From: Lentzea jiangxiensis
Lineage (GTDB): Bacteria; Actinomycetota; Actinomycetes; Mycobacteriales; Pseudonocardiaceae
Length of the DNA: 64,000 bases
Reading direction: 5' to 3'
Assembly: GCF_900104175.1 (NCBI RefSeq)
Contig: NZ_FNIX01000009.1
Coordinates: 124,001-188,000 of the forward strand
Under the pieces are notes generated by a model, which was given only the letters and a program-made list of their open reading frames with translations, made no database searches and had not been told where the DNA came from. Every line of letters starts with the position of its first letter. The stretch's first letter is position 1. Position numbers and translations under genes: made by a program. Below are positions 27,437 to 35,999 of this stretch, piece by piece.

Positions 27437-27898
27437 GTGGATGAACTTGATTCGGCGATCGTGCGGGAACTGCAGCGCGATGCACGGCAGTCGAACCGCG
27501 ACATCGCCCGCAAGGTCGGCGTCGCGCCCTCGACGTGCCTCGAACGCACCCGCCTGCTGCGCGAACGCGGCGTGATCCGCGGCTACCACGCCGACATCGC
27601 CCCGGCCGCGCTGAACCGCGGCGTGCAGGCGCTGGTGTCGGTGCAGGTCCGTCCCCTCAGTCGAGCCGTGATCGACGCCTTCAAGGCGTTCGCGCACGGC
27701 CTGCCCGAGGTGACGGCGGTGTTCGTGATGGCGGGCAACGACGACTTCGTGATCCACGTGGGCGCGCAGGACAACGAGCACCTGCACGCGTTCCTGGTGG
27801 ACAGGCTGAGCCAGCGCAAGGAGATCGTCGGCTTCCGGACGTCGATCATCTTCCAGCACCTGGCGAAGCACGACCCGGCACCGCTGCCGGGGACCTGA
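27437..27898 (+). CDS. Lrp/AsnC-family regulator
   Basis: The protein has about 153 residues from GTG 27437, which has a GGGAG ribosome site 5 bp upstream. Its N-terminal helix-turn-helix begins (V)DELDSAIVRELQRDARQSNRDIA, followed by the RAM ligand-binding domain (VQALVSVQVRPL, VTAVFVMAGNDDFVIHV). An ATG at 27395 would give 14 more residues but would place the palindrome at 27401 inside the gene. It probably controls the divergent dehydrogenase gene in response to a branched-chain or aromatic amino acid; that is inferred from position. Confidence 0.9.
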   Translation: MDELDSAIVRELQRDARQSNRDIARKVGVAPSTCLERTRLLRERGVIRGYHADIAPAALNRGVQALVSVQVRPLSRAVIDAFKAFAHGLPEVTAVFVMAGNDDFVIHVGAQDNEHLHAFLVDRLSQRKEIVGFRTSIIFQHLAKHDPAPLPGT

Positions 27899-27916
27899 CG
27901 GCCCCCGGCCCGCGCG

Positions 27917-28885
27917 TCACGTGCCGTCGCTGGAGTGCCCGGGGAACAGGTGCGCCGAGGGGTTGAGCGCCACCGCGATGTTGTTGACCGCGGTCGCCGC
28001 CTCCCCGAACCCGGTGGCGATCAGCTTGACCTTGCCGGGGTACTGCGCGACGTCGCCCGCCGCGTAGACGCGGTCCAGCCTGGTCTTCATCGTGGTGTCG
28101 ACGAGCACCGCGCGGTGGTCGAGCTCGAGTCCCCACGACTCGATCGGCCCGAGGTCGGCGGTGAAGCCGAGCGCGGCCACGACCGCCTGGGCGGGCAACG
28201 TGCGCGCGTCACCACCCTTGACCTTCACGTCCACTTCGGACAGAGGTTCGCCGCGCAGCGCCAGCACCTCCGCGTCGGTGATGATCTCGACGCCGAGTTC
28301 CCGCACCTGCCGCACGGTGGCGGCGTGAGCGCGGAAGCTGGCCCTGCGGTGCACGATCTTGACGCTCGCGGCGATCGGGTGCAGCGCCAGCGCCCAGTCG
28401 AAGGCCGAGTCACCGCCTCCCACGATCACCACGTGCTGGCCGGTGTGCTCGGCCAGCACCGGCACGAAGTGCACCATGCCGCGGCCCAGCCAGCCGTCAC
28501 CCGCGGGCAGCGGGCGCGGGTTGAACTCGCCCATGCCCGCCGTGATCAGCACGGCCTTGGCGTTGATCGCGGAGCCGTCCGCGAGGCCGATCCGCACACC
28601 GTCCTCAGTGGACTCACAGGTGCGTGCCTGGCGGCCGAGGAGGTAGGTGGGCTTGAACTGCGCTGCCTGCTCCACCAGTCCGTTGACGAGGTCGCGTCCG
28701 CGCACGGCGGGGAACCCGGCCACGTCGAAAATCATCTTCTCCGGATACATCGCCGTCACCTGGCCGCCCGGTTCCGGCAGGGCGTCCACGACCGCGACGT
28801 TCATTTCCCGGAAGCCTGCGTAGTAAGCGGCGAACAACCCCGTGGGACCAGCTCCCACGATGAGGAGGTCGACGTCACGCTCCAT
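27917..28885 (-). CDS. Ferredoxin--NADP reductase type 2 (thioredoxin-reductase fold)
   Basis: The 322-residue flavoprotein has an N-terminal FAD motif (VGAGPTGLFAAYYAG), PGGQVTAMYPEK, an NADPH motif (VGGGDSAFDWAL), and a C-terminal AAGDVAQYPGKVKLI. The CxxC redox pair of thioredoxin reductase is absent, which places it with the YumC-type ferredoxin/flavodoxin reductases. It is divergent from fumC with 63 bp between starts. Its partner ferredoxin is not in this window. Confidence 0.88.
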   Translation of the reverse strand: MERDVDLLIVGAGPTGLFAAYYAGFREMNVAVVDALPEPGGQVTAMYPEKMIFDVAGFPAVRGRDLVNGLVEQAAQFKPTYLLGRQARTCESTEDGVRIGLADGSAINAKAVLITAGMGEFNPRPLPAGDGWLGRGMVHFVPVLAEHTGQHVVIVGGGDSAFDWALALHPIAASVKIVHRRASFRAHAATVRQVRELGVEIITDAEVLALRGEPLSEVDVKVKGGDARTLPAQAVVAALGFTADLGPIESWGLELDHRAVLVDTTMKTRLDRVYAAGDVAQYPGKVKLIATGFGEAATAVNNIAVALNPSAHLFPGHSSDGT

Positions 28886-28948
28886 GAGTGGTGCCCTTCT
28901 GCCAGTGGTGGGTGGCAGTGCTGTGATCGACCATAGAGACTCGGAGGT

Positions 28949-30343
28949 ATGTCTGAACAGGAGTACCGCGTCGAGCACGACACGATGGGTGAGGTCCGCG
29001 TGCCGGTCGACGCATTGTGGCGCGCCCAAACCCAACGCGCGGTCGAGAACTTTCCGATTTCCGGTCGAGGCCTGGAACGCGCCCAGATCCGAGCACTGGG
29101 CCTGCTCAAGGCAGCGGCGGCCCGCGTGAACGCGCGACTGGGCGTTCTGGACGCGGACCTCGCCTCCGCCATCGCCGCCGCGGCCGACGAGGTCGCCGCC
29201 GGCCGGTGGGACGAGCACTTCCCGGTCGACGTCTTCCAGACGGGCTCCGGCACGTCGTCGAACATGAACGCCAACGAGGTCATCGCCACCCTGGCGACCC
29301 GGGCTCTCAGCAGCGACGTGCACCCGAACGACCACGTCAACGCCTCGCAGTCGTCCAACGACACGTTCCCCACGACCCTGCGCGTCGCCGCCACCGAGGC
29401 CGTGGTGACCGACGTGGTCCCCGCCCTGGAACACCTGCTGGGCGTGCTCGAGTCCCGTGCGGCGGAGTGGGCCGACCTGGTCAAGTCCGGCCGCACGCAC
29501 CTCATGGACGCCGTCCCGATCACGCTGGGCCAGGAGGCGGGCGCCTGGGCGTCCCAGGTCCGCTACTCCGTCGAACGCCTGCGGGCGTCGGTCCCGCGCC
29601 TGGCGGAGCTCCCGATCGGCGGCACCGCGGTCGGCTCGGGCCTGAACGCCCCGGAGGGCTTCGGCACCGCCGTCGCCGCCGAGCTCGCCACCGCCACCGG
29701 CCTGCCCCTGACCGAGGCCCGCGACCACTTCGAGGCCCAGGCGACCCAGGACGGCGTGGTCGAGATCTCGGGCCAGCTCCGCGCCTCGGCCGTGGCGCTG
29801 TTCAAGATCGCCAACGACCTCCGCTGGCTGGGCTCCGGCCCCCGCACCGGCCTCGGCGAACTGGCGCTCCCCGACCTCCAGCCGGGCAGCTCGATCATGC
29901 CGGGCAAGGTCAACCCGGTGATCTCCGAGGCGACGATGATGGTCGTGGCCCAGGTGATCGGCAACGACGCCACCGTCGCCTTCGCGGGCTCGCAGGGCAA
30001 CTTCCAGCTGAACGTGATGCTGCCGGTCATCGCCCGCAACGTCCTGGAGTCGTCCCGCCTCCTGGCCGCCGTGGCGCGCCTGCTCGCCGACAAGGTCCTC
30101 GTGGGCACCGAACCCGTCGCGGATCAGATGCGCGAGTACGCGGAGTCGTCACCGTCGATCGTGACGCCGCTGAACCGGTACATCGGCTACGAGGAGGCGG
30201 CGTCGATCGCCAAGCAGTCGCTCAAGGAGCGCAAGACCATCCGCGAGGTGGTGCTGGAACGCGGCCACGTGCCGGGCAAGCTCACCGAGGAGCAGCTGGA
30301 CGCGGCCCTGGACGTGCTGCACATGGCGCGCGGAGGCCGCTGA
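28949..30343 (+). CDS. fumC: Fumarate hydratase class II
   Basis: The 464-residue enzyme of the fumarase/aspartase superfamily has [22 protein letters not shown], the catalytic His in [11 protein letters not shown] and the signature [11 protein letters not shown]. It hydrates fumarate to malate in the TCA cycle without an iron-sulfur cluster. Aspartase was considered; the [15 protein letters not shown] pattern and the Rv1098c-like position favour fumarase. Confidence 0.93.
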   Translation: MSEQEYRVEHDTMGEVRVPVDALWRAQTQRAVENFPISGRGLERAQIRALGLLKAAAARVNARLGVLDADLASAIAAAADEVAAGRWDEHFPVDVFQTGSGTSSNMNANEVIATLATRALSSDVHPNDHVNASQSSNDTFPTTLRVAATEAVVTDVVPALEHLLGVLESRAAEWADLVKSGRTHLMDAVPITLGQEAGAWASQVRYSVERLRASVPRLAELPIGGTAVGSGLNAPEGFGTAVAAELATATGLPLTEARDHFEAQATQDGVVEISGQLRASAVALFKIANDLRWLGSGPRTGLGELALPDLQPGSSIMPGKVNPVISEATMMVVAQVIGNDATVAFAGSQGNFQLNVMLPVIARNVLESSRLLAAVARLLADKVLVGTEPVADQMREYAESSPSIVTPLNRYIGYEEAASIAKQSLKERKTIREVVLERGHVPGKLTEEQLDAALDVLHMARGGR

Positions 30344-30348
30344 AGCCG

Positions 30349-30392
30349 CTTCGGTCCAGGGCCGCGGGGTCAACCGCGGCCCTGGACCGAAG
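30349..30392. terminator. Strong terminator between fumC and the hemolysin III gene
   Basis: Perfect 19-bp arms (30349-30367, 30374-30392) with a 6-nt loop between converging genes. Confidence 0.88.
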
Positions 30393-30445
30393 TGCTCCTC
30401 TTCGACCAGTCGCGCGACGAGGTGAACAGGCCGATCACGACGGCT

Positions 30446-31129
30446 TCAAGCGCCGGTTGAGGAGTACATCGCGAGCCAGATCGCGATGTAGTGGCAGATC
30501 GCCGCCACCACGGTCGCGGCGTGGAAGAACTCGTGGTACCCGAACACCTGGGGCCAAGGGTTGGGCCACCGGGTCGCGTAGAAGACAGCGCCGGCGGTGT
30601 AGAGCAGCCCACCCACCAGCAGCAGCACGAGAGCGGCGACCCCGGCGTAGTGCAGCAGCTCGGGCAGCACGAACACCGCGACCCACCCGAGGGCGATGTA
30701 GATCGGCACCCCGAGCCACCGCGGCGAGTGCGGCCAGGCGAGCTTCAGGGTCACGCCGGCCAGCGCCCCGATCCACACCACCGTCAGCACGACGCGCCCC
30801 GTGTCCGGGTTCATCGCCAGCAACGCGAACGGGGTGTAGGTGCCGGCGATGAACACGAAGATCATCGAGTGGTCCAGCCGCTTCATCCACGTGCGGACGC
30901 GGTCGGACTTCCACGTCACGCGGTGGTACAGCGCCGAGACGCCGAAGAGGCCGAGGACGGTCGCGCCGTAGACGGAGGTGGCGAGGGCGGCTCGCGCGGA
31001 CACCGTGGACGCCGCGAGGGCGATCAGCGTCGCGCCTGTCGCCACGGAGGCTACGAACGACCAGAGGTGCAGCCACCCACGAAGGCGCGGCCGCAGTCCG
31101 GGCTGTGGAGGAATGGGCGCTGTGGTCAC
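30446..31129 (-). CDS. Hemolysin III / PAQR-family membrane protein
   Basis: The 227-residue protein has seven predicted membrane helices and the family's conserved residues: YHRVTW after the second helix, DHSMIFVFIAGTYTP, and the C-terminal YHEFFH with metal-binding-type His. Despite the name, these proteins are unlikely to be toxins; homologues affect membrane fluidity and lipid remodelling. The start is GTG 31129. It is divergent from the Z-prenyl synthase, the same pairing as Rv1085c/Rv1086 in M. tuberculosis. Confidence 0.88.
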   Translation of the reverse strand: MTTAPIPPQPGLRPRLRGWLHLWSFVASVATGATLIALAASTVSARAALATSVYGATVLGLFGVSALYHRVTWKSDRVRTWMKRLDHSMIFVFIAGTYTPFALLAMNPDTGRVVLTVVWIGALAGVTLKLAWPHSPRWLGVPIYIALGWVAVFVLPELLHYAGVAALVLLLVGGLLYTAGAVFYATRWPNPWPQVFGYHEFFHAATVVAAICHYIAIWLAMYSSTGA

Positions 31130-31206
31130 AGGTCCGTAGGTTACGCCACCGTAGGTTTCGGACCATGGCTCAGTGATGAACCTTGCACGGCGTACGCTGT
31201 TCGGAC

Positions 31207-31989
31207 GTGGCACTCCGCACTCGTGTGAAAGACGTCGCTATCCACTTCTACGAGTGGATTCTCCGGCGTGAGCTGAGCGGGACGACACAGGGGCCCAAGC
31301 ACGTGGGCGTGGTGTTGGACGGCAACCGCCGCTGGGCCCGGGAGGCCGGGTTCACCGACGTCGCGGACGGCCACAGGGCCGGTGCGCGCAAGATCCTGGA
31401 GCTGCTCGACTGGTGCGGTGACGCCCAGGTCGAGGTCGTCACGCTCTGGATGCTGAGCACCGACAACCTGAACCGCGACAACGCCGAACTGGCGCCGTTG
31501 CTCGACATCATCGCCGACATCACCGACGAGCTGGCCGGCGACGACAAGCCGTGGCGCGTCCGGCACGTCGGCGCCCTCGACATGCTGCCCGCCGAGCACG
31601 CCGAGCGGCTCACCAACGCGGCCAGCAAGACGAAGAACCGCACCGGGATCCAGGTCAACGTCGCCGTCGCGTACGGCGGGCGGCAGGAGATCGCGGACGC
31701 CGTCCGGAAGCTCCTGCAGGCGCACGCGGAGCGCGGCGGCACCATCGAGGAGCTCGCCGAGGTGCTCGACGTCGACCACATCGCGGAGCACCTCTACACG
31801 TCCGGGCAGCCCGATCCGGACCTCATCATCCGCACGTCCGGTGAGCAGCGGCTCTCCGGCTTCATGCTCTGGCAGTCGGCGCACTCGGAGTTCTGGTTCT
31901 GCGAGGCGTACTGGCCCGGCTTCCGCCGCACCGACTTCCTGCGGGCCATGCGCGAGTACGCCAAGCGCCACCGCCGTTACGGCAGCTGA
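31207..31989 (+). CDS. Short-chain Z-isoprenyl diphosphate synthase (Rv1086-like)
   Basis: The 260-residue cis-prenyltransferase has the first-motif Asp in VVLDGNRRWAREAG, the mid motifs LWMLSTDNLNRD and YGGRQEI, and the IRTSGEQRLSGFMLWQ motif near the end. As I recall, Rv1086 has nearly the same last 100 residues and makes omega,E,Z-farnesyl diphosphate, the precursor for decaprenyl phosphate. The name follows that similarity. A long-chain UppS activity cannot be excluded. The start is GTG 31207. Confidence 0.9.
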   Translation: MALRTRVKDVAIHFYEWILRRELSGTTQGPKHVGVVLDGNRRWAREAGFTDVADGHRAGARKILELLDWCGDAQVEVVTLWMLSTDNLNRDNAELAPLLDIIADITDELAGDDKPWRVRHVGALDMLPAEHAERLTNAASKTKNRTGIQVNVAVAYGGRQEIADAVRKLLQAHAERGGTIEELAEVLDVDHIAEHLYTSGQPDPDLIIRTSGEQRLSGFMLWQSAHSEFWFCEAYWPGFRRTDFLRAMREYAKRHRRYGS

Positions 31990-31998
31990 GACGCCGAA

Positions 31999-32026
31999 AG
32001 GGCGCCCACCGCGAGGTGGGCGCCCT
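31999..32026. terminator. Bidirectional terminator
   Basis: 12-bp perfect arms (AGGGCGCCCACC and its complement) and a GCGA loop lie between the prenyl synthase and the chaplin-like gene that converges on it. Confidence 0.88.
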
Positions 32027-32042
32027 GTGCAACGCGAGAACG

Positions 32043-32229
32043 TCAGCCGTCGACGTTGACGTCGTCGCCGTCCACCACGCCGCCCGCGGCACAGGTCTCG
32101 GTGATGCTGGGCGAGTTGATCGGGATGGCGCCCAGCACGCCGATGTTGTTGCCGCAGGCGCCGACGACGGCGTTGATGTTGTTGCCGTTCAGCACGCTCA
32201 GCAGCGAACCGTTGGTCTGGTGGAAGCTG
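32043..32229 (-). repeat. Tandem duplication unit, copy A (3' half of chaplin-like gene 1)
   Basis: This stretch encodes the chaplin-like core and acidic tail. It is nearly identical at DNA level to 32405-32591, offset by 362 bp, with differences mostly at third positions. The signal-peptide halves differ, so only the 3' parts were duplicated or kept alike by gene conversion. Confidence 0.85.
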
Positions 32230-32315
32230 TCAGGCGCCGCGGACGCCATACCCGTGGCGCCGAACATCATGAAACCAGCCGCCGTGACCGCAGCGGCACA
32301 CGCCTTCTTCAGCAT
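32043..32315 (-). CDS. Chaplin-like small secreted protein 1
   Basis: The 90-residue precursor has a signal peptide (cleavage after ASA near residue 26). Its mature part is rich in Asn/Gly/Val/Ile with the core LLSVLNGNN...CGNNIGVLGAIP. Two Cys (54 and 75) flank this core, as in the chaplin domain of Streptomyces (two Cys about 18 apart; here 21). It ends in an acidic VDGDDVNVDG tail. Chaplins assemble into amyloid-like surface films on aerial hyphae. The similarity is clear but distant, so the role is inferred. The ribosome site is GAGGAGA. It is a tandem copy of the next gene. Confidence 0.7.
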   Translation of the reverse strand: MLKKACAAAVTAAGFMMFGATGMASAAPDSFHQTNGSLLSVLNGNNINAVVGACGNNIGVLGAIPINSPSITETCAAGGVVDGDDVNVDG

Positions 32316-32350
32316 TTCTTCTCCTCGTGGACGGTACTACTGCCAGAACG

Positions 32351-32383
32351 GTCCAGAGACGCCATGAAATGGCGTCTCTGGAC
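32351..32383 (-). terminator. Hairpin between the two chaplin-like genes
   Basis: Perfect 14-bp arms (GTCCAGAGACGCCA and its complement) and a 5-nt loop end the upstream copy's transcript on the minus strand, so the two copies probably have separate expression or partial read-through. Confidence 0.75.
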
Positions 32384-32404
32384 ACTAAACAGCCGAAAGT
32401 GAAA

Positions 32405-32591
32405 TCAGCCGTCGACGTTGACGTCGTCGCCGTCCACGATGCCGCCCGCGGCGCAGGTCCCGGTGATGCTCGGCGAGTTGATCGGGATGGCGCCCAGCAC
32501 GCCGACGTTGTTGCCGCAGACGCCGATGACGGCGTTGACGTTGTTGCCGTTCAGCACGCTCAGCAGCGAGCCGTTGGTCTGGTGGAAGCCG
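32405..32591 (-). repeat. Tandem duplication unit, copy B
   Basis: This is the partner of 32043-32229 and lies in the His-rich chaplin-like gene. Identity ends where the His-rich insert begins. Confidence 0.85.
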
Positions 32592-32770
32592 TTGTGGTAG
32601 TGGTGCTCGTGGTGGCCCTGGCTGTGGCCGTGACCGTGACCGTGACCGTGACCGTGGTGGCCGTGACCGTGATGGCCGTGACCGTGGTCGCCCTCTCCCG
32701 CCATGGCCGCAGGGGCGAACGCGAGCGACAGAGCAGCAGCGGCAGCAACCACTGCGAAGGTCTTCTTCAC
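32405..32770 (-). CDS. Chaplin-like secreted protein 2 with His/Gly-rich insert
   Basis: This precursor of about 121 residues has a signal peptide (cleavage after AMA). A segment of about 40 residues holding some 18 His in HGH/GHH repeats follows. Then comes a chaplin-like domain almost identical to copy 1 (C..GNNVGVLGAIPINSPS..C) and the same acidic tail. The His segment could bind Zn, Ni or Cu; this is inferred from composition. GTG 32770 is preferred because AAGGAG lies 6 bp before it; an ATG at 32785 has no ribosome site. The repeat is encoded by GTGACC-type hexamers on the + strand. Confidence 0.7.
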   Translation of the reverse strand: MKKTFAVVAAAAALSLAFAPAAMAGEGDHGHGHHGHGHHGHGHGHGHGHSQGHHEHHYHNGFHQTNGSLLSVLNGNNVNAVIGVCGNNVGVLGAIPINSPSITGTCAAGGIVDGDDVNVDG

Positions 32771-32996
32771 GTCATTCTCCTTCATGTCGGGTCAGCCCCG
32801 TCATTTCCGGAGTCTTCGGGGATCTCCGGACGGTGGGGTCCTCGAAAAAAATTTACCCGCGAGGATCTGACTTCATGTCTCCATTACTCCTATTGTGTGA
32901 TCGCATGATCAACAATGGTCCCCGATCAGGTGATGTTCGATTTTCGATTCGGTCGCGAGCAAGCCGCTGTGGTAGACGCTCTACGCTCTCCGACTC
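32771..32996. other. AT-richer divergent promoter region
   Basis: This 226-bp gap lies between the chaplin-like gene (leftward) and the DUF885 gene (rightward). It is markedly richer in A/T than the surroundings (for example AAAAAAATTTAC near 32845 and ATTGTGTGATCGCATGATC near 32890). No ORF is convincing. It probably holds both promoters. Confidence 0.5.
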
Positions 32997-34247
32997 ATGG
33001 ACGCCAACGAGCTGGTGCGCGGATATCTGGTGCTGGGGCTGCGGCTCGGACGCCTGGTGTCCGGGTTCGTCGACTCGTTCACCGGCGATCCCGCGCTGAG
33101 CCGCTCCGTCGACAACGAACCGCGCCTGCACCCGAGGGCCCTCGGGAACCACGCGAGGCAGCTGCGCGGAGAACTCCCCGGCAGCGACCTCGACGACCAG
33201 CGCAAGCAGTTCCTCGACGCCCACCTGCTCGCGCTCGAGTGCACCGCGCGCAAGCTCGACGGCGAGCGCATGACGTTCGTCGACGAGGTCGAGCGGTACT
33301 TCCAGGTGCGCGTCAAGCCCGGCGACCAGGACGCGTACGCGCTCGCCCACCGCCACCTCGACACCGTCCTCGAAGGCCCCGGCACGCTCGCCGACCGCCT
33401 GACGGCCTTCCGCGCCGCCGACGAGGTGCCCGCGCGCAGGCTCCAGGGCGCCGTGCACGCGCTGTCCAGCGCGCTGAGGGACAGGGTGCGCGGACGGTAC
33501 GCCCTGCCCGAGCAGGAGATCGTGGAGTACCGGATCGTCACCAACAAGCCGTGGAGCGGCTTCAACCACTACCTCGGCGACTACCGCAGCAGGGTCTCCA
33601 TCAACGCCGACCTGGGCCACCGCATGGCGAACCTGCCCCACCTCGTGGCGCACGAGTCGTACCCGGGCCACCACACCGAGCACTGCCGCAAGGAGGCGGG
33701 CCTGGTCGCGAAACGCGGCCACGCCGAGCAGTCGATCTTCCTGATCAACACGCCGCAGTGCCTGATGGCCGAGGGCATGGCCGACCTGGGCCTGCACGCC
33801 GTGGTCGGGCCGGGCTGGGGCCTCTGGACGGAGCGGATCTTCCGCGACCTGGGGTTGCGAATGGACGGCGAACTGTCCGAACAGGTCGAGGCGGCGGCGT
33901 CGGGCCTGCTCACGGTGCGGCAGGACGCCGCGCTGCTGCTGCACGACCGGGGCGCGGACCAGGACGACGTGGTCGCGTACCTGCGCAGGTGGCTGCTGGT
34001 TCCGGAGCGCCGCGCGCGGCAGATGGTCCGCTTCCTGGCCGACCCGCTCTGGCGCGCGTACACCACGACCTACGTGGAAGGGGTGCGCCTGGTGAGGGCG
34101 TGGCTCGACGTCCGCGCGCCGGGGGAACCGCTCGACTCGCGCTACCTGAGGCTCCTCGACGAGCCCCTGGTGCCGAGATCACTCGAGACCCAGGTCCGCG
34201 ACGGCCTGTCCTGGCTCGCCCGCAACACCCACGAGAACACCACCTGA
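32997..34247 (+). CDS. DUF885-family putative metallohydrolase
   Basis: The 416-residue soluble protein has the diagnostic HESYPGHH motif near residue 219, matching the HExxPGH motif of DUF885 proteins, which look like zinc-dependent peptidases. The Glu in MAEGMADLGL downstream could be the third metal ligand. No signal peptide is seen, so it should act in the cytoplasm. Reported family activities are few and the substrate is unknown. ATG 32997 starts directly at the conserved region. Confidence 0.8.
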   Translation: MDANELVRGYLVLGLRLGRLVSGFVDSFTGDPALSRSVDNEPRLHPRALGNHARQLRGELPGSDLDDQRKQFLDAHLLALECTARKLDGERMTFVDEVERYFQVRVKPGDQDAYALAHRHLDTVLEGPGTLADRLTAFRAADEVPARRLQGAVHALSSALRDRVRGRYALPEQEIVEYRIVTNKPWSGFNHYLGDYRSRVSINADLGHRMANLPHLVAHESYPGHHTEHCRKEAGLVAKRGHAEQSIFLINTPQCLMAEGMADLGLHAVVGPGWGLWTERIFRDLGLRMDGELSEQVEAAASGLLTVRQDAALLLHDRGADQDDVVAYLRRWLLVPERRARQMVRFLADPLWRAYTTTYVEGVRLVRAWLDVRAPGEPLDSRYLRLLDEPLVPRSLETQVRDGLSWLARNTHENTT

Positions 34248-34553
34248 CCAGTCCTGACACGGGTGCGGTCACGTTTCGGGCCGTTGTCCGGAAGATGACA
34301 AGTTCGGATTCACCTGGGTGGCTTCGTGCCGATCGGGCACTTCCACAGGTAACTTCGAAACCGGCGGGACGCGACCACTGCGGACCGCGCAGGGAGGCTC
34401 TGATCGTGGCAGACGACGTCGCGAGGGGGCCGGCACCCGGCCCTCGTGGTCGACCCGCCTGACGCCCACCGGCGGAAGGCGAGACGACCGATCAGGGTGG
34501 TGCCTGGCCCAGCGAGGAGCGGACGCGGGTGCCGCGTTCGTGAGGGAGTTGCC
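34248..34553 (+). other. phoH2 leader with possible small upstream ORF
   Basis: This 306-bp stretch has no convincing gene but several small features. A frame from GTG 34318 (79 codons) ends in a GTGA overlap with phoH2, which is where the PhoAT antitoxin gene sits in mycobacteria. A second frame from GTG near 34406 has 18 codons behind GGGAGG. There is also a short hairpin (GTGCC...GGCAC near 34329) and another near 34430. Third-position G/C in the 79-codon frame is weaker than in nearby genes, so coding is uncertain. Confidence 0.35.
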
Positions 34554-35939
34554 GTGAACGCACGACGTCCCGCGAGCCGTTCCTCAGGCTCATCGCGCAG
34601 TTCTTCCTCCCGGCGCAAGTCCGCCGCACCGGCCATCACGACCTATGTGCTGGACACGTCGGTCCTGCTGTCCGATCCTCTCGCCGCCACCCGCTTCGCG
34701 GAGCACGAGGTCGTGCTCCCGCTCGTGGTGATCAGCGAGCTGGAGGGCAAGCGCCACCACCCCGAACTGGGCTGGTTCGCGAGGGAAGCCCTGCGACTGC
34801 TCGACGACCTGCGCTTGCGGCATGGTCGCCTCGACTCGCCGATCCCGATCGGGGATCTGGGAGGCACCTTGCACGTCGAGCTCAACCACTCCGACCCGGA
34901 GGTGTTGCCATCAGGTTTCCGAACGGACTCCAACGACGCCCGGATCCTCGCCTGCTCCCTCAACCTCGCCGCTGAGGGGCGCAACGTCACCCTGGTGACC
35001 AAGGACATGCCGCTGCGGGTCAAGGCCGGATCGGTCGGCCTCCCGGCGGAGGAGTACCGGGCGCACGACGTCACCCTGTCGGGCTGGACGGGAATGTCCG
35101 ATCTGGACGTTCCCCAGTCCCTCGTGGACGACCTGTTCAAGGAGAACGTCGTCGACCCGACCCGGTACGAGGACCTGGAGCACATCGCCGAACTGCCCTG
35201 CCACACCGGACTGAGGTTGCTGGCGGGCACGTCGAGCGCTCTGGGCCGGGTGACCGCGGACAAGCAGATCAGGCTGGTGCGCGGAGATCGGGAGGCGTTC
35301 GGACTGCACGGACGGTCCGCTGAGCAGCGGATCGCACTGGACCTGCTGCTCGACGCCGATGTCGGCATCGTCTCGCTGGGCGGACGTGCGGGCACCGGCA
35401 AGTCGGCACTGGCGCTGTGCGCCGGTCTCGAAGCGGTGATGGAACGCAGGCAGCACCGCAAGGTCGTGGTGTTCCGGCCGCTCTACGCGGTCGGTGGCCA
35501 GGAGCTCGGGTACCTGCCGGGCTCCGAGAACGAGAAGATGGGGCCGTGGGCGCAGGCGGTGTTCGACACCCTCGGCGCGCTGGTGAGCCAGGCGGTGCTG
35601 GAGGAGGTGCTGGACCGCGGGATGCTCGAGGTCCTGCCGCTCACCCACATCCGCGGCCGCTCGCTGCACGACTCCTTCGTGATCGTCGACGAGGCGCAGT
35701 CGTTGGAGCGCAACGTGTTGCTGACCGTGCTGTCGCGTCTGGGCAGCAACTCGCGGGTGGTGCTGACGCACGACGTGGCGCAGCGCGACAACCTGCGGGT
35801 CGGCCGGCACGACGGCGTGGCGGCGGTGATCGAGAAGCTGAAGGGCCACCCGCTCTTCGCCCACATCACCCTGACGCGCTCGGAGCGTTCGCCGATCGCG
35901 GCGCTCGTCACCGAGATGCTGGAGGACTACGCCTCCTAG
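34554..35939 (+). CDS. phoH2: PhoH2: PIN-domain RNase fused to PhoH ATPase
   Basis: In order the 461-residue protein has a Ser/Arg-rich start, a PIN domain ([25 protein letters not shown] acidic residues) and a PhoH-type helicase/ATPase (Walker [14 protein letters not shown] near residue 280; Walker [13 protein letters not shown]). Mycobacterial PhoH2 unwinds and cuts RNA and has been described as a toxin-like partner of PhoAT. GTG 34554 has AGGGAG 5 bp upstream. A strong hairpin follows the stop. Confidence 0.93.
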   Translation: MNARRPASRSSGSSRSSSSRRKSAAPAITTYVLDTSVLLSDPLAATRFAEHEVVLPLVVISELEGKRHHPELGWFAREALRLLDDLRLRHGRLDSPIPIGDLGGTLHVELNHSDPEVLPSGFRTDSNDARILACSLNLAAEGRNVTLVTKDMPLRVKAGSVGLPAEEYRAHDVTLSGWTGMSDLDVPQSLVDDLFKENVVDPTRYEDLEHIAELPCHTGLRLLAGTSSALGRVTADKQIRLVRGDREAFGLHGRSAEQRIALDLLLDADVGIVSLGGRAGTGKSALALCAGLEAVMERRQHRKVVVFRPLYAVGGQELGYLPGSENEKMGPWAQAVFDTLGALVSQAVLEEVLDRGMLEVLPLTHIRGRSLHDSFVIVDEAQSLERNVLLTVLSRLGSNSRVVLTHDVAQRDNLRVGRHDGVAAVIEKLKGHPLFAHITLTRSERSPIAALVTEMLEDYAS

Positions 35940-35945
35940 CGTCCT

Positions 35946-35994
35946 GCACGAGGAGCGGCCCCGCGCTTTCGTCGCGCGGGGCCGCTCCTCGTGC
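35946..35994. terminator. Very strong bidirectional terminator
   Basis: Perfect 21-bp arms (35946-35966, 35974-35994) with a 7-nt loop lie between phoH2 and the converging ABC permease gene. Confidence 0.9.
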
Positions 35995-35999
35995 TCTTC

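Noticed and set aside
27917..28885. Thioredoxin reductase
   Set aside because: The redox CxxC is missing, so the type 2 ferredoxin-NADP reductase call is better.
32625..32692. GTGACC tandem repeat as a non-coding satellite or CRISPR-like array
   Set aside because: The repeat is in frame and encodes the His/Gly insert of the chaplin-like protein; there are no spacers.
34257..34420. Cobalamin or c-di-AMP riboswitch in the phoH2 leader
   Set aside because: A CCACTGCGG stretch recalls the B12 box, but the rest of the B12 consensus and the known c-di-AMP motifs are absent.
34446..34553. Longer start for phoH2
   Set aside because: GTG 34554 has a good ribosome site and the upstream residues are not PIN-like.
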